Of a stretch of 64,000 nucleotides of DNA, positions 8,144 through 17,129 are shown piece after piece; positions within the stretch are counted from its first letter, which is position 1, and every line of letters begins with the position of its first letter. Origin of the DNA: Paraburkholderia tropica (GTDB lineage Bacteria; Pseudomonadota; Gammaproteobacteria; Burkholderiales; Burkholderiaceae). A program made the translations under genes and the position numbers. Where the stretch lies: NCBI RefSeq assembly GCF_900109265.1, contig NZ_FNZM01000007.1:62001-126000 (forward strand), written 5' to 3'. The notes below the pieces were generated by a model, which made no database searches, was not told the DNA's origin, and worked only from the letters and a program-made list of their open reading frames with translations.

Positions 8144-10345
8144 TTAGAAGTTGAATTCCGCCGACATCAGCAACGTGCGCGGCGCGGCATTCGTCACATA
8201 CGTGCCTTGCTGAATCCAGTAGCGGCTGCCGAACAGATTCTCGACATTCGCACGCAGCACCACGTCCTTGCCGAGCACCTGCATGCCGTAACGCACGCCG
8301 ACGTCATAACGCGTCCACGCCGGCAGACGCAGCGTATTCGTCGCGTTGTAATACTGCGCGCCCGTATGAATGATGCGGCCGTTCACGCTCAGGCCCGGAA
8401 TCCACGGCAGATCGTAATCGGCGCCGAGATTGAAGGCGAATTTGGGCACACCCGCCGGATCGTGGCCGTCGTTCGTGCCGCCCGCGGTGCCCTGGAGTTT
8501 CGGATCGTAGAACGTCGCGCTCGCCATCAGACGCAGATTGCGGAACACCTCGCCGTACGCGGCCAGTTCGAGACCGCGAACGCGTGTCGTGCCGTCGTAA
8601 CCGTAGATGTTCGTGAGCGGATTCGTCACGCCATTCGGCTGCGAAATCTGGAACACCGACACCGAAGTCAGCACGCGTCCCCAATCGGCTTTCACGCCCG
8701 CTTCATATTGATTGGACTTGTAAGGCGCGAACGCCTGACCCGCGTTCGCCGTGCCGGCCGGTGCGGTGCCGCCGTTCGTCAGACCCGATGTGAAATTGCC
8801 GTATACGGAGATATTCGACAGCGGCTTGATGACAATGCCCGCGAGTGGCGTGATCGCCTGCTGATCGAGCGTGCTCGTGCGCGCGCCCGTCGACGTGTTG
8901 TAGTTGTCGAGGCCAATCGTTTGTCGACGGAAGCCGCCGGTAATCAGCAGCCGGTCGTTGAAGAACGACATCGTGTCGATCACCTGCTGGCTGTTCAGGC
9001 GCGTCTGGCTGCTGCGCTGCATGTCGCCGCGCGCGGTGGTCATCGCCGGAAGCGGAGTGGGGCTGTACAGATTCGACGGCACCGCCGAAGACGTTGCGCC
9101 CAGCGCGTAGAAATAGCCGATTTCCTGATTCAGGCTCGTGAAGCCCGTGACCAGCGTGTGCTTTACGCCGAAGGTGTCGAAGTGAAAACGCAGCCCGGCG
9201 TCCACCGATTTCGTGCGCGTGTATTGGTCGTAATAGCCGTTGCGCACGCTGAACGCGCCGTCGTTCGTCATGCCGCTCGCCGACGGGAAGTTCTGCTCGG
9301 AAGTGCCGTAATGCTCGCCCACCGCGCCATACACGGTCACGTGATCGTTGAAGTCGTATTCGGCGCGCGTCATCACGGCCGTGTCGCGCAGTTTGAGCTT
9401 CGAGCCGGGATACAGATTGTTGTACGCGGACGGCACGGCGGGCACGGCCGTCGCGGTGCCGAAGCCAATTTGCGAGCGCAGTTCGTCGGTGTTTTCGGAA
9501 ACGTTATACGCATCGAGCGACCAGCGGAATTGTTTGCTGCGGTAATCGAGCGCCACGGAGCTATCGCCCTGAAGCTGATTGCCGTGCGCGATGCCGGTCT
9601 GGCCATCCTTGATCTGGCCGTTCACGCGAATGCCGAACTGGCCTTCGCTGCCGAAGCGGCGTCCAATATCCACCGCCGTGCCGAACTGGCTTTTCGACTG
9701 ATAAAGCGCGGTGAGACGCGTAAGCGGTTCGTCGTCGGCGCGCTTGGTGACGATGTTGATCGCGCCGCCGACGCTGCCGCCCGGACCCATGCCGTACATC
9801 AGCGAGCCGGGGCCTTGCAGCACCTCGACACGTTGCAGCAGATTCACCGGCACGCGAGCGGCCGAGACCATGCCGTACAGACCGTTGAGCGCGACGTCGG
9901 TGGCTTGCACCGCGAAGCCACGAATCTCGAACACATCGCCGAAACCGCCGCTGCTCTGTTCGGTGCGCACCGAGGCGTTATTCACCACGAGATCGCCGAT
10001 CGTGCGCGCCTGCGTGTCCTGAATGAATTGCTCAGTATAGTTAGTCGTGCTGAACGGCTGGTCCATGACATTGGACGTACCCAGCACGCCCAGCCCACCG
10101 CCGCGCGCGACCTGGCCGCCCGCATAAGGCGCGGGCAGCGCGCCCGGCGCCGAGCTGCTCTTGACGACCACCGCGGGCAGGACCGCGTTCGCGTCCGCTG
10201 AGGCGTCGTCCGGCTTCGTGGTGGTTTGTGCGTGCGCCGCGCCCGATAGCGCGGCCGTGGCGATCACGCCGAAAACGAGCGCGTGGACTGCGCGAGCGAC
10301 TGCGGTGCGCTGGCTGCCCGGCGCGTGAAATTCCCGTTGAGACAT
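8144..10345 (-). CDS. TonB-dependent siderophore receptor
   Basis: Outer-membrane receptor of about 733 residues that imports a ferric siderophore using TonB energy. A cleavable signal peptide (ending HAQT) precedes a plug domain with VLQGPGSLMYGMGPGG (the conserved plug motif) and then a 22-strand barrel that ends in a terminal Phe (SAEFNF). The ATG at 10345 is chosen because it directly precedes the signal peptide; the frame upstream to 10516 lacks coding character. A Fur-box-like site lies about 55 bases upstream, predicting repression by iron. No siderophore synthesis genes or anti-sigma transducer are next to it, so it may serve a xenosiderophore. Confidence 0.94.
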   Translation of the reverse strand: MSQREFHAPGSQRTAVARAVHALVFGVIATAALSGAAHAQTTTKPDDASADANAVLPAVVVKSSSAPGALPAPYAGGQVARGGGLGVLGTSNVMDQPFSTTNYTEQFIQDTQARTIGDLVVNNASVRTEQSSGGFGDVFEIRGFAVQATDVALNGLYGMVSAARVPVNLLQRVEVLQGPGSLMYGMGPGGSVGGAINIVTKRADDEPLTRLTALYQSKSQFGTAVDIGRRFGSEGQFGIRVNGQIKDGQTGIAHGNQLQGDSSVALDYRSKQFRWSLDAYNVSENTDELRSQIGFGTATAVPAVPSAYNNLYPGSKLKLRDTAVMTRAEYDFNDHVTVYGAVGEHYGTSEQNFPSASGMTNDGAFSVRNGYYDQYTRTKSVDAGLRFHFDTFGVKHTLVTGFTSLNQEIGYFYALGATSSAVPSNLYSPTPLPAMTTARGDMQRSSQTRLNSQQVIDTMSFFNDRLLITGGFRRQTIGLDNYNTSTGARTSTLDQQAITPLAGIVIKPLSNISVYGNFTSGLTNGGTAPAGTANAGQAFAPYKSNQYEAGVKADWGRVLTSVSVFQISQPNGVTNPLTNIYGYDGTTRVRGLELAAYGEVFRNLRLMASATFYDPKLQGTAGGTNDGHDPAGVPKFAFNLGADYDLPWIPGLSVNGRIIHTGAQYYNATNTLRLPAWTRYDVGVRYGMQVLGKDVVLRANVENLFGSRYWIQQGTYVTNAAPRTLLMSAEFNF

Positions 10346-10398
10346 GGTGTGTCGATTGTTGTTAGAGAAAAAGGGCGCGCCGGTACATCGCGCATCAG

Positions 10399-10417
10399 AA
10401 TGCGAATCATTATCAAT
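10399..10417 (-). promoter_or_regulatory. Fur box upstream of the TonB receptor
   Basis: On the minus strand the 19 bases read ATTGATAATGATTCGCATT. Aligned to the Fur consensus GATAATGATAATCATTATC, the GATAATGAT half is exact and the rest is partly conserved. It lies in the promoter region of the siderophore receptor. Confidence 0.78.
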
Positions 10418-10548
10418 TGTAAGATAGATGCGAGATGAATGCAGCAAATGTTTACAAATATTGTTGTCGATACAACACCGTCGTATGCGCCTTCTTGATG
10501 CGCAAAAAGTTGACAATCAGGCGACAAAAGTTGCGTCCGAGTTTATTT

Positions 10549-10575
10549 TTGACAAAGGAAACTTTCGTGTACTAT
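10549..10575 (+). promoter_or_regulatory. Promoter candidate for the XRE-cupin regulator
   Basis: TTGACA (10549-10554) and TACTAT (10570-10575) form a sigma-70-like pair with a short 15-bp spacer, 34 bases before the regulator start. The spacer is below the optimum, so activity may depend on an activator. Confidence 0.4.
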
Positions 10576-10593
10576 CAGGACACCTTTTCCTGA
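10575..10593. promoter_or_regulatory. Inverted repeat overlapping the XRE-cupin promoter
   Basis: TCAGGA (10575-10580) and TCCTGA (10588-10593) are perfect arms with a 7-base spacer just after the proposed -10 box. This is a plausible self-repression site for the XRE regulator that follows. Confidence 0.4.
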
Positions 10594-10608
10594 ATCGACT
10601 CATTACGC

Positions 10609-11256
10609 ATGCCGCGAAAACCCGCCACTGCTGCGAAGTCCACGAAAATCCGTGCCGAGGATGAACTCGCCGAAGCCGTGCGCCGACCCACGGGTCCGCT
10701 GCGGCCCGTGCGCGACGACATCAATCTTGGCGAGCGGCTGCGCACGCTGCGCAAGGCGCGCGGACTCTCGATCGAGCAGGTGGCCAACAGCGTCGGCGTG
10801 ACCAAGTCGTTTCTGAGCCGGTTCGAGCGCGACGCGGTGTCGGCGTCCGTCGCCACCCTGCTTAAAGTCTGCGATGCGATCGGCGTGCGTCCGGGCACGC
10901 TGTTCGATCCGCCCGCGACCAACCTCGTGCGCGCGGGCGAAGGCCGGCCGATCAGCCTGGGCGGCGAGGGCATGCACGAGTATCTGATCGCGGGCGTGGG
11001 CAACGAGCATCTGATGGCGCTGTTGTCCGTCATCGAGCCGGGCGGCGGCTCGGGCCCGGAGCCGTACAAGCTCAACGCCGCCGTCGACTTCGTGCATCTG
11101 AAGGAGGGCGAACTCGACATGGTGGTGGACGGCGAACTGTATTCGATGAAAGCCGGCGACACGCTCACGTTTCCGCCGACGCTCGCGCACACGTGGCGCA
11201 ACCCGTCGCAGACGCAGCCCGCCGTGGCGGTCTGGGTCATCGCGCCGCCGATCTGA
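10609..11256 (+). CDS. XRE-family regulator with cupin sensor domain
   Basis: 215 residues: a basic leader, an XRE helix-turn-helix at about 45-100 (LRTLRKARGLSIEQVANSVG) and a C-terminal cupin_2 domain at about 135-212 (GGGSGPEPY, then HLKEGELD and AGDTLTFPP). Regulators of this form usually bind a small metabolite in the cupin and control amino-acid or polyamine genes, as with PuuR. It is followed after 10 bases by an Lrp-type gene and then by an arginine-type uptake and breakdown cluster, which is its likely target. Confidence 0.9.
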   Translation: MPRKPATAAKSTKIRAEDELAEAVRRPTGPLRPVRDDINLGERLRTLRKARGLSIEQVANSVGVTKSFLSRFERDAVSASVATLLKVCDAIGVRPGTLFDPPATNLVRAGEGRPISLGGEGMHEYLIAGVGNEHLMALLSVIEPGGGSGPEPYKLNAAVDFVHLKEGELDMVVDGELYSMKAGDTLTFPPTLAHTWRNPSQTQPAVAVWVIAPPI

Positions 11257-11266
11257 CGAGTCCGCC

Positions 11267-11758
11267 ATGCGACGACACGCCCCGAGCGCGCACGAAAGCG
11301 CGAACCTCGACCGCATCGACCACGCGATTCTCGACGTGTTGCGTCGCGACGGGCGCGTGACGTATCAGCGGCTCTCGGAACTCGTCAATCTCACGCCGCG
11401 TCCGTGCCTCGAACGCGTGCGCAAGCTCGAAAAAATGGGCGTGATCGCGGGTTACGGCGCGCTGATCGACATGCGTCGCGTAGCGCCGTGCCTCACGCTG
11501 TTCGTGCAGGTGGCGCTGTCGAATCAGAGCGGGCGCGCCGCGCAAACCGCCTTCGAAGCCGCGCTCGCGAGCGCGCCGTGGGTGCTCGACGTCTATCTGG
11601 TGAGCGGGCAGTTCGATTATCTGATTCGTATGGAGTGCCGCGACATGCATCACTACCGCGAGCTGACCGAAACCTGGCTCGACAACGCACGCTTTCATAT
11701 CGACAAGATCGCCAGCAGCCCGGAGCTGGCAGCAATCAAGCAAACGCTGGCGTTCTAA
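11267..11758 (+). CDS. Lrp/AsnC-family regulator
   Basis: 163 residues with an N-terminal AsnC helix-turn-helix (DHAILDVLRRDGRVTYQRLS, about 20-40) and a C-terminal RAM ligand-binding domain (about 75-160). Members bind amino acids and form octameric DNA-wrapping particles. It is probably cotranscribed with the XRE-cupin gene 10 bases upstream, and precedes the basic amino-acid ABC operon by 284 bases. An arginine-, ornithine- or citrulline-responsive role fits the neighbours but is inferred. Confidence 0.92.
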   Translation: MRRHAPSAHESANLDRIDHAILDVLRRDGRVTYQRLSELVNLTPRPCLERVRKLEKMGVIAGYGALIDMRRVAPCLTLFVQVALSNQSGRAAQTAFEAALASAPWVLDVYLVSGQFDYLIRMECRDMHHYRELTETWLDNARFHIDKIASSPELAAIKQTLAF

Positions 11759-12042
11759 GGTTTTTATGGGGCACTCCATTTATTTTTCCGAAGTCATTGA
11801 TTCGTCATCCGAATTAAATGGCGCGACGGAATCGGTCGTCATGCGCGTAACTGCGACGCAAATGCGCTGCCGTGACGACGTCCTTCGACATGACTCGCGG
11901 TTTATGCGCCGCAATAATTGACGCCGGATTCCAGCGAGAAACCGCTAAGCAGATCGATACCGTTAGCGCGCCAATACCTGCGCGGTGCGCCTTGATGCGC
12001 CGCCCCGAAATCCATCCAGCAAGCCACCTCACGAGACCGACG

Positions 12043-12840
12043 ATGAAACGCTACGCCCGCCTACTGCTGATTACCGCCGCCTGCGCCACTTTTGGTGCGC
12101 CGCTCGCGCACGCGAAAGAATGGACCCAGGTGAATGTCGCCACCGACGCCACCTTCCCGCCGTTCGAATCCGTCGCGCCCGACGGCAGCCTCACCGGCTA
12201 CGACATCGACCTGATTCACGCGCTCTGCGATCGCATGCAGGTGAAATGCAACGTCATCAACGCGGCGTGGAGCGGCATGTTCCCCGGTTTGCTCGGCAAG
12301 AAATACGACGCGCTGATCTCGTCGCTCAATATCACCGAGGAACGCAAGCGCGTGATGGCGTTCACCGACGTCTATGAATTTCCGGTCTATCGCTTCGTCG
12401 GCCCGAAGAGCGAACATCTGGCGATCACACCCGAGGGACTGAAGGGCAAGACGATCGCCGTGCAGACGGGCACGCCGATGGACAACTTCATCACGCAACG
12501 TTTCGGCAATGTGGCGACGATCAAGCGCTACGAGTCGGGCAGCGAACCGTATCTCGATCTCGCTTCGGGCCGCGCCGATCTGCACTTTTCGTATCAGGCG
12601 CAGATCGATTCGAGCTTTCTCTCGAAGCCTGAAAATGCGCAGCGCTTTGGCCTGATCGGTCCGGCGTACACGGGCAAGGACAGCCAGGCGCTGGGCGAGG
12701 GTGTGGCGATCGCCGTGCGCAAACAGGACGACGATCTGCGCCTGAAGTTCAACACGGCGCTCGCGCAACTGCGCAAGGACGGCGAACTCAAGAAGATCAA
12801 CGACAAGTGGTTCGGCGCCGGTTCGAACGTCACGCAATAA
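12043..12840 (+). CDS. ABC substrate-binding protein, basic amino acids
   Basis: Periplasmic binding protein of 265 residues with a Sec signal peptide (cut after AHA, about residue 22) and an SBP_bac_3 fold. The N-terminal lobe has VATDATFPPFESVAPDGSLTG-type sequence, here split by the classical (G)YDIDLI segment, as in the lysine/arginine/ornithine and histidine binders (ArgT, HisJ, AotJ). The ATG at 12043 is chosen because the upstream in-frame extension lacks coding character. It heads an ABC operon with two permeases and an ATPase, and arginine-metabolism genes follow, so arginine, ornithine or citrulline is the probable ligand. Confidence 0.92.
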   Translation: MKRYARLLLITAACATFGAPLAHAKEWTQVNVATDATFPPFESVAPDGSLTGYDIDLIHALCDRMQVKCNVINAAWSGMFPGLLGKKYDALISSLNITEERKRVMAFTDVYEFPVYRFVGPKSEHLAITPEGLKGKTIAVQTGTPMDNFITQRFGNVATIKRYESGSEPYLDLASGRADLHFSYQAQIDSSFLSKPENAQRFGLIGPAYTGKDSQALGEGVAIAVRKQDDDLRLKFNTALAQLRKDGELKKINDKWFGAGSNVTQ

Positions 12841-12871
12841 CGCTTACTCGTTTTCAGTTTTCATTCAGACC

Positions 12872-13561
12872 ATGATTGCGGAATACACACGCTCGGTCCT
12901 GGCAGCCGGTACGGTGACGCTCGCGCTGGCGTTCGCTTCCATCGTGCTCGCCACCGCGTTCGGCATGATCGGCGCGCTCGCCAAACTGTCGGGCAAGCCA
13001 CGCGTGGTGTGGTTGGCCACGCTCTATACGACGGTGGTGCGAGGTATTCCGGATCTCGTCATCATGTTCATCGTGTTTTACAGCTTGCCGGGCGCGATCA
13101 ATCAGATGCTCACCGCGCTCGGCAGCGACGCCAATTTCGAATTGAATCCTTTCGTTGCGGGCACGCTCACGCTCGGACTGATTTTCGGCGCGTATATGAC
13201 CGAGACGTTTCGCGGCGCGCTCCAGCGTATTCCGCGCGGTCAGTCCGAAGCGGGCTACGCCTACGGCATGACCGCGTGGCAGGTGTATCGCCGCATTCTG
13301 TTGCCGCAGATGGTACGTCTGGCGATTCCCGGTTTCACCAATAACTGGCTCGTGCTCGTGAAGGGCACGGCGCTGGTGTCGCTGATCGGGCTGCACGATC
13401 TGATGTTCCGCGCACGCGGCGCAGCAGAAGCCACGCGCGAACCGTTCACGTTCTACGTGCTGGCGGGCGTGTTCTATCTGATCGTGACGATCGTTTCGCT
13501 GATTGCGCTGCATTATGTGGGGCGTCGTTTCGCCGTCGGCGCACGCGAGGTGCGCGCATGA
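12872..13561 (+). CDS. ABC permease, HisQ-type
   Basis: 229-residue inner-membrane permease with about five helices and the conserved loop for the ATPase (EAGYAYGMTAWQVYRRILLP, residues about 128-147). The family imports basic and polar amino acids. Its stop overlaps the start of the next permease by four bases (ATGA), which indicates translational coupling. Confidence 0.93.
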   Translation: MIAEYTRSVLAAGTVTLALAFASIVLATAFGMIGALAKLSGKPRVVWLATLYTTVVRGIPDLVIMFIVFYSLPGAINQMLTALGSDANFELNPFVAGTLTLGLIFGAYMTETFRGALQRIPRGQSEAGYAYGMTAWQVYRRILLPQMVRLAIPGFTNNWLVLVKGTALVSLIGLHDLMFRARGAAEATREPFTFYVLAGVFYLIVTIVSLIALHYVGRRFAVGAREVRA

Positions 13562-14250
13562 ACTGGGATCTTATCTGGCTCAACACGCCGATGTTCCTGC
13601 ACGGCCTGCTGCTCACGCTCTGGCTCGTATGTGCTTCGGTGTTGATCAGTTTCGTGATCGCGGTGCCGCTGGCGATCGCCCGCGTGTCGCGCAATCGCTG
13701 GGTCGCGTGGCCGGTTGCGGGCTACACGCTCGTCATGCGCGGTACGCCGCTGCTCGTGCAGCTTTTCATCGTCTATTACGGGCTCGCGCAATTCGCGTGG
13801 ATGCGCGATTCGTGGGTCTGGCCGTGGTTTTCGAACGCCACGTTCTGCGCGATCTTCGCGTTCGTGCTCAACACCACCGCCTATAGCACCGAGATCTTCG
13901 CGGGCGCGATCCGCACCGTGCATCACGGCGAAGTGGAAGCGGCGCAAAGTTTCGGCATGAGCCGCGCGCTGGTGTATCGGCGCATCGTATTGCCGTCGAT
14001 GTTGCGCGCCGCGCTTTCGCAATACAGCAACGAAGTCATCATGATGTTGCAGGCCACGTCGATCGCCAGCACTGTCACGCTGCTCGATATCACCGGCGTG
14101 GCGCGCTACGTCAGCATGAATTACTACATCTCGTTCGAGCCGTATGTGACGGCGGGCGCTTTGTATCTCGTGCTCACGCTTGCGCTCACGCGTCTTTTTC
14201 GACTCGCCGAATCTCGCTGGTTGCGGCATCTTGCGCCGCGTGCGCATTGA
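13558..14250 (+). CDS. ABC permease, HisM-type
   Basis: Second permease of the importer, 230 residues. The EAA loop reads EAAQSFGMSRALVYRRIVLP (about residues 128-147). In the HisQMP2/AotQM family the two permeases form a heterodimer around the ATPase pair. ATGA overlap with the upstream permease and a 12-base gap to the ATPase gene show a single operon. Confidence 0.93.
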   Translation: MNWDLIWLNTPMFLHGLLLTLWLVCASVLISFVIAVPLAIARVSRNRWVAWPVAGYTLVMRGTPLLVQLFIVYYGLAQFAWMRDSWVWPWFSNATFCAIFAFVLNTTAYSTEIFAGAIRTVHHGEVEAAQSFGMSRALVYRRIVLPSMLRAALSQYSNEVIMMLQATSIASTVTLLDITGVARYVSMNYYISFEPYVTAGALYLVLTLALTRLFRLAESRWLRHLAPRAH

Positions 14251-14262
14251 GGAACGGCCTTC

Positions 14263-15027
14263 ATGTCTCCGTTGTTGATCGACAGAATCGGCAAGCGCTT
14301 CGGCACGCATACGGTGCTCGACAGCGTGTCGCTACGTGCCGAACGTGGCGACGTTATTAGCATCATCGGTTCCAGCGGCTCGGGAAAAAGCACCTTGCTG
14401 CGTTGCTGCAATCTGCTCGAACAGCCAAGCGAAGGGCGAATTTACGTCAACGGCGCGGAGCTGAAACTGCGCCGCAACGCCCAAGGCGATCTCGAAAGCG
14501 CCGACAAGGCGCAATTGCGTGCCGTCCGCACGCGTCTCGCGATGGTGTTTCAGCACTTCAATTTGTGGCCGCATATGACCGTGCTGCAAAACCTTATTGA
14601 AGCGCCAATGCGCGTGCTCGGTGTGAAACGTCAGGAGGCGGTGGAGCGCGCGGAACATTATCTTCAGCGCGTGGGCCTCTACGAGAAGCACGCGGCGTGG
14701 CCCGCGCATCTTTCCGGCGGACAGCAGCAGCGCGTGGCGATTGCGCGTGCGCTGGCCGTGGAGCCCGACGTGCTGTTATTCGACGAGCCGACTTCGGCGC
14801 TCGATCCCGAACTCGTCGGCGAAGTGCTGCGTGTGATGCGCGATCTCGCCGCCGAACAGCGCACGATGATTGTCGTGACCCACGAAATGGGTTTCGCGCG
14901 CCAGGTCTCGAACAAGGTGGTGTTTCTGCACCAGGGGCGCGTCGAGGAAAGCGGCGATCCGCACAGCGTACTCGCGTCGCCGCGCAGCGAGCGGCTGCGT
15001 CAGTTTCTGAGCGGCGCGCTCAAGTGA
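14263..15027 (+). CDS. ABC ATPase, HisP/AotP-type
   Basis: 254-residue ATPase energising the basic amino-acid importer. Walker A is GSSGSGKST (about residues 37-45), the signature is LSGGQQQRVAIARAL (about 149-163) and Walker B is VLLFDEPTSALD (about 170-181), followed by the H-loop His in VTHEMGF. The insertion with LRRNAQGDLESADKAQL (about 69-85) is characteristic of the histidine/arginine branch. Confidence 0.94.
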   Translation: MSPLLIDRIGKRFGTHTVLDSVSLRAERGDVISIIGSSGSGKSTLLRCCNLLEQPSEGRIYVNGAELKLRRNAQGDLESADKAQLRAVRTRLAMVFQHFNLWPHMTVLQNLIEAPMRVLGVKRQEAVERAEHYLQRVGLYEKHAAWPAHLSGGQQQRVAIARALAVEPDVLLFDEPTSALDPELVGEVLRVMRDLAAEQRTMIVVTHEMGFARQVSNKVVFLHQGRVEESGDPHSVLASPRSERLRQFLSGALK

Positions 15028-15112
15028 GTCGTGCCGCCATCGCGTGAACATCGCGTCTGTATTGCGTGCAGCACCGGGTTGCAAGCACGCTATTTTTTAA
15101 GGAGTTTCCGTC

Positions 15113-16000
15113 ATGTCCTCCCAACGTTTCAAGCAGTGCGATCTCTGGGGCGTGCCGTTCGACGGCGAGTCGTCGCTCGGCTATCCGGGCTCGCGCTACG
15201 CGCCCGAGCGCGTCCGAAATGCCGCGCGCTGGATCAATATGCGCATTCAGGACGGCAAGGTCTATTGCCTCGAAACCGATGATTTTTTCGAAGTCGGCGA
15301 AAACCTGCTCGTCGATCGTGGCGATGTGGCGGTGTCGAACGATACGCTGGCGACGTTCGCAGCGACCGAAGCGGCGGTGCGCGAATCGCTCGGCAATGGC
15401 CGCATGCCGATTGTGATCGGCGGCGACGACAGCCTGCTTTATCCGGTTGCGAAGGGCGTGCACGACGCACTGCCGGGCAAGATCGCGATTGTGCACTTCG
15501 ACGCGCATCTGGACCTCATGGATTCGAGCGAGGCGCAAGGCCGTTACAGCCAGTCGAGCGGCATGCGTCGCGCGCTCGAACTCGATCGCATCGACGCGCG
15601 CCAGTGCATTCAGGTTTGCGAGCGGCATTTCAATTTTCCGGCTTCCGGCCGCTTCAAGCACGATAACGACCTCGTGCATCTGTCGGCCCGCGAGGTACTC
15701 AAGCTCGGTGCCGCGGCCACCGTCGAACGCATTCTCGCGCGCACGCAGGGCGCGGATCATATCTTCCTCTCGTTCGATATCGACGCGATCGATCCGGCTT
15801 ACGCACCGGGCGCTGGCGCGCACGAACCCGGCGGCATCAGCTCGGCTGAAGCGCTCGAAATGGTGGAAATGCTGGCGCCGCATTGCGTGGCGATGGCAAT
15901 CACGGAAGTGAATCCGACCACCGATGTCGGCGACATGACTTCCACGCTCGCGGCTTATCTGGCGTTTTCGTTCGCCGTCTACGGCAGTCAGCGCCGCTAA
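15113..16000 (+). CDS. Ureohydrolase (agmatinase/arginase family)
   Basis: 295-residue cytoplasmic Mn-dependent ureohydrolase that removes urea from a guanidino compound. Metal motifs are GGDDS (103-107), DAHLD (130-134) and SFDIDAIDP (220-228). The first motif is normally GGDHS; the metal-binding His is Asp here at residue 106, which may alter metal or substrate. AAGGAG lies eight bases before the start. It follows a basic amino-acid importer and precedes CtlX and AstA, so agmatine, arginine or a related guanidino acid such as guanidinobutyrate are all possible. I would not name it SpeB. Confidence 0.87.
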   Translation: MSSQRFKQCDLWGVPFDGESSLGYPGSRYAPERVRNAARWINMRIQDGKVYCLETDDFFEVGENLLVDRGDVAVSNDTLATFAATEAAVRESLGNGRMPIVIGGDDSLLYPVAKGVHDALPGKIAIVHFDAHLDLMDSSEAQGRYSQSSGMRRALELDRIDARQCIQVCERHFNFPASGRFKHDNDLVHLSAREVLKLGAAATVERILARTQGADHIFLSFDIDAIDPAYAPGAGAHEPGGISSAEALEMVEMLAPHCVAMAITEVNPTTDVGDMTSTLAAYLAFSFAVYGSQRR

Positions 16001-16189
16001 GGCGCGTGAATTCGCGCGCATACAAGCGTATAAAAGCGCAGCCGAATCGGCTGAACAAGCGCGCGATAACGGCAGGGAAGGGGCGTGGCGGACGGCGAAA
16101 TCGCAATGATCCGCACGCGGTATCTGGAAGAATAATCGGATCGTGGATCGTAAAACGATCTGGATTCCAAATTAATTTTCCGCTCCGCC

Positions 16190-17116
16190 ATGTCTCAACA
16201 AACCACCGATACTGTCCTGATGGTGCGCCCCGCGCGCTTCGCGTTCAATCCGGAAACCGCGCGCGACAATCTCTTCCAGCACGATGCGCCGCAGCGTGAC
16301 GGCGTGCATCGCGCGGCGCTCGCGGAATTCGAGGCTTATGTCGATGCCTTGCGCGCGCGCCGCATCAACGTGCTCGTGGTCGACGACACGCTCGATCCGC
16401 CCACGCCTGACTCGATCTTTCCGAATAACTGGTGGTCGTCGCATGCGGACGGTTCGCTGGTGCTGTATCCGATGCGCGCGCCGAATCGCCGCGAGGAACG
16501 TCACGGTCCGGTGCTGGGCGCGCTGGCGCGGCACGCGCAATGGCCGGTCACGGTCGATCTGAGCGGCTACGAGCGCGAAGCCGTTTTTCTCGAAGGCACC
16601 GGCAGCGTGGTGTTCGATCGCGATACGAGGCGCTGCTATGCGTGCCGTTCGCCGCGTACGCATCAGCAGGTGCTCGACGCGCTTACGCAATGGCTCGGCT
16701 ACGAGACGATCGTTTTCGATGCCGTGGACGCGCGCGGCGCGCCCATCTATCACACCAACGTCATGATGTGGATTGGCACGGCGCTCGCGGGCGTGTGTCT
16801 CGATGCGATCACCGACGTGCAGGCGCGCCGCGACGTGCTGGCCAGTTTGCGCGCGGCAGGCAAGCACGTGATCGAACTGAGCGGCGCGCAACTGGCGGCG
16901 TTCGCGGGCAACATGCTCGAACTGCGCGACGGCGACGGCGCGCCGATGCTGGTGATGTCGCGCACCGCGTGGGCGTCGCTCGACGTCATGCAGCGCGCGC
17001 TGATCGAAGCGCACGCGACGCCCGTCGTGGTCGATATCGACACCATCGAGCACGTGGGCGGCGGCAGCGCGCGCTGCATGCTCGCCGAAGTTTTCGCGCC
17101 CACGGCGCACGCATGA
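16190..17116 (+). CDS. ctlX: Citrulline-type hydrolase of the amidinotransferase fold (CtlX-like)
   Basis: 308-residue protein of the guanidino-modifying (arginine deiminase/amidinotransferase) superfamily. Visible features: DSIFPNNWWSSH (about 72-83), an internal EGTGS (about 139-143), YHTNVMMWIG (about 185-194) with the catalytic His, and a C-terminal Cys in GGSARCMLAE (about Cys296). CtlX is described as a hydrolase needed for citrulline use. AstA follows after a 13-base gap, so the pair may convert citrulline or an arginine-related compound. The symbol is family-based; activity is not shown here. Confidence 0.82.
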   Translation: MSQQTTDTVLMVRPARFAFNPETARDNLFQHDAPQRDGVHRAALAEFEAYVDALRARRINVLVVDDTLDPPTPDSIFPNNWWSSHADGSLVLYPMRAPNRREERHGPVLGALARHAQWPVTVDLSGYEREAVFLEGTGSVVFDRDTRRCYACRSPRTHQQVLDALTQWLGYETIVFDAVDARGAPIYHTNVMMWIGTALAGVCLDAITDVQARRDVLASLRAAGKHVIELSGAQLAAFAGNMLELRDGDGAPMLVMSRTAWASLDVMQRALIEAHATPVVVDIDTIEHVGGGSARCMLAEVFAPTAHA

Positions 17117-17129
17117 ACGGAGCGCGATC

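Noticed and set aside
8207..10201. 664-codon plus-strand frame opposite the TonB receptor
   Set aside because: Compositional shadow; the minus strand shows signal peptide, plug motif and terminal Phe.
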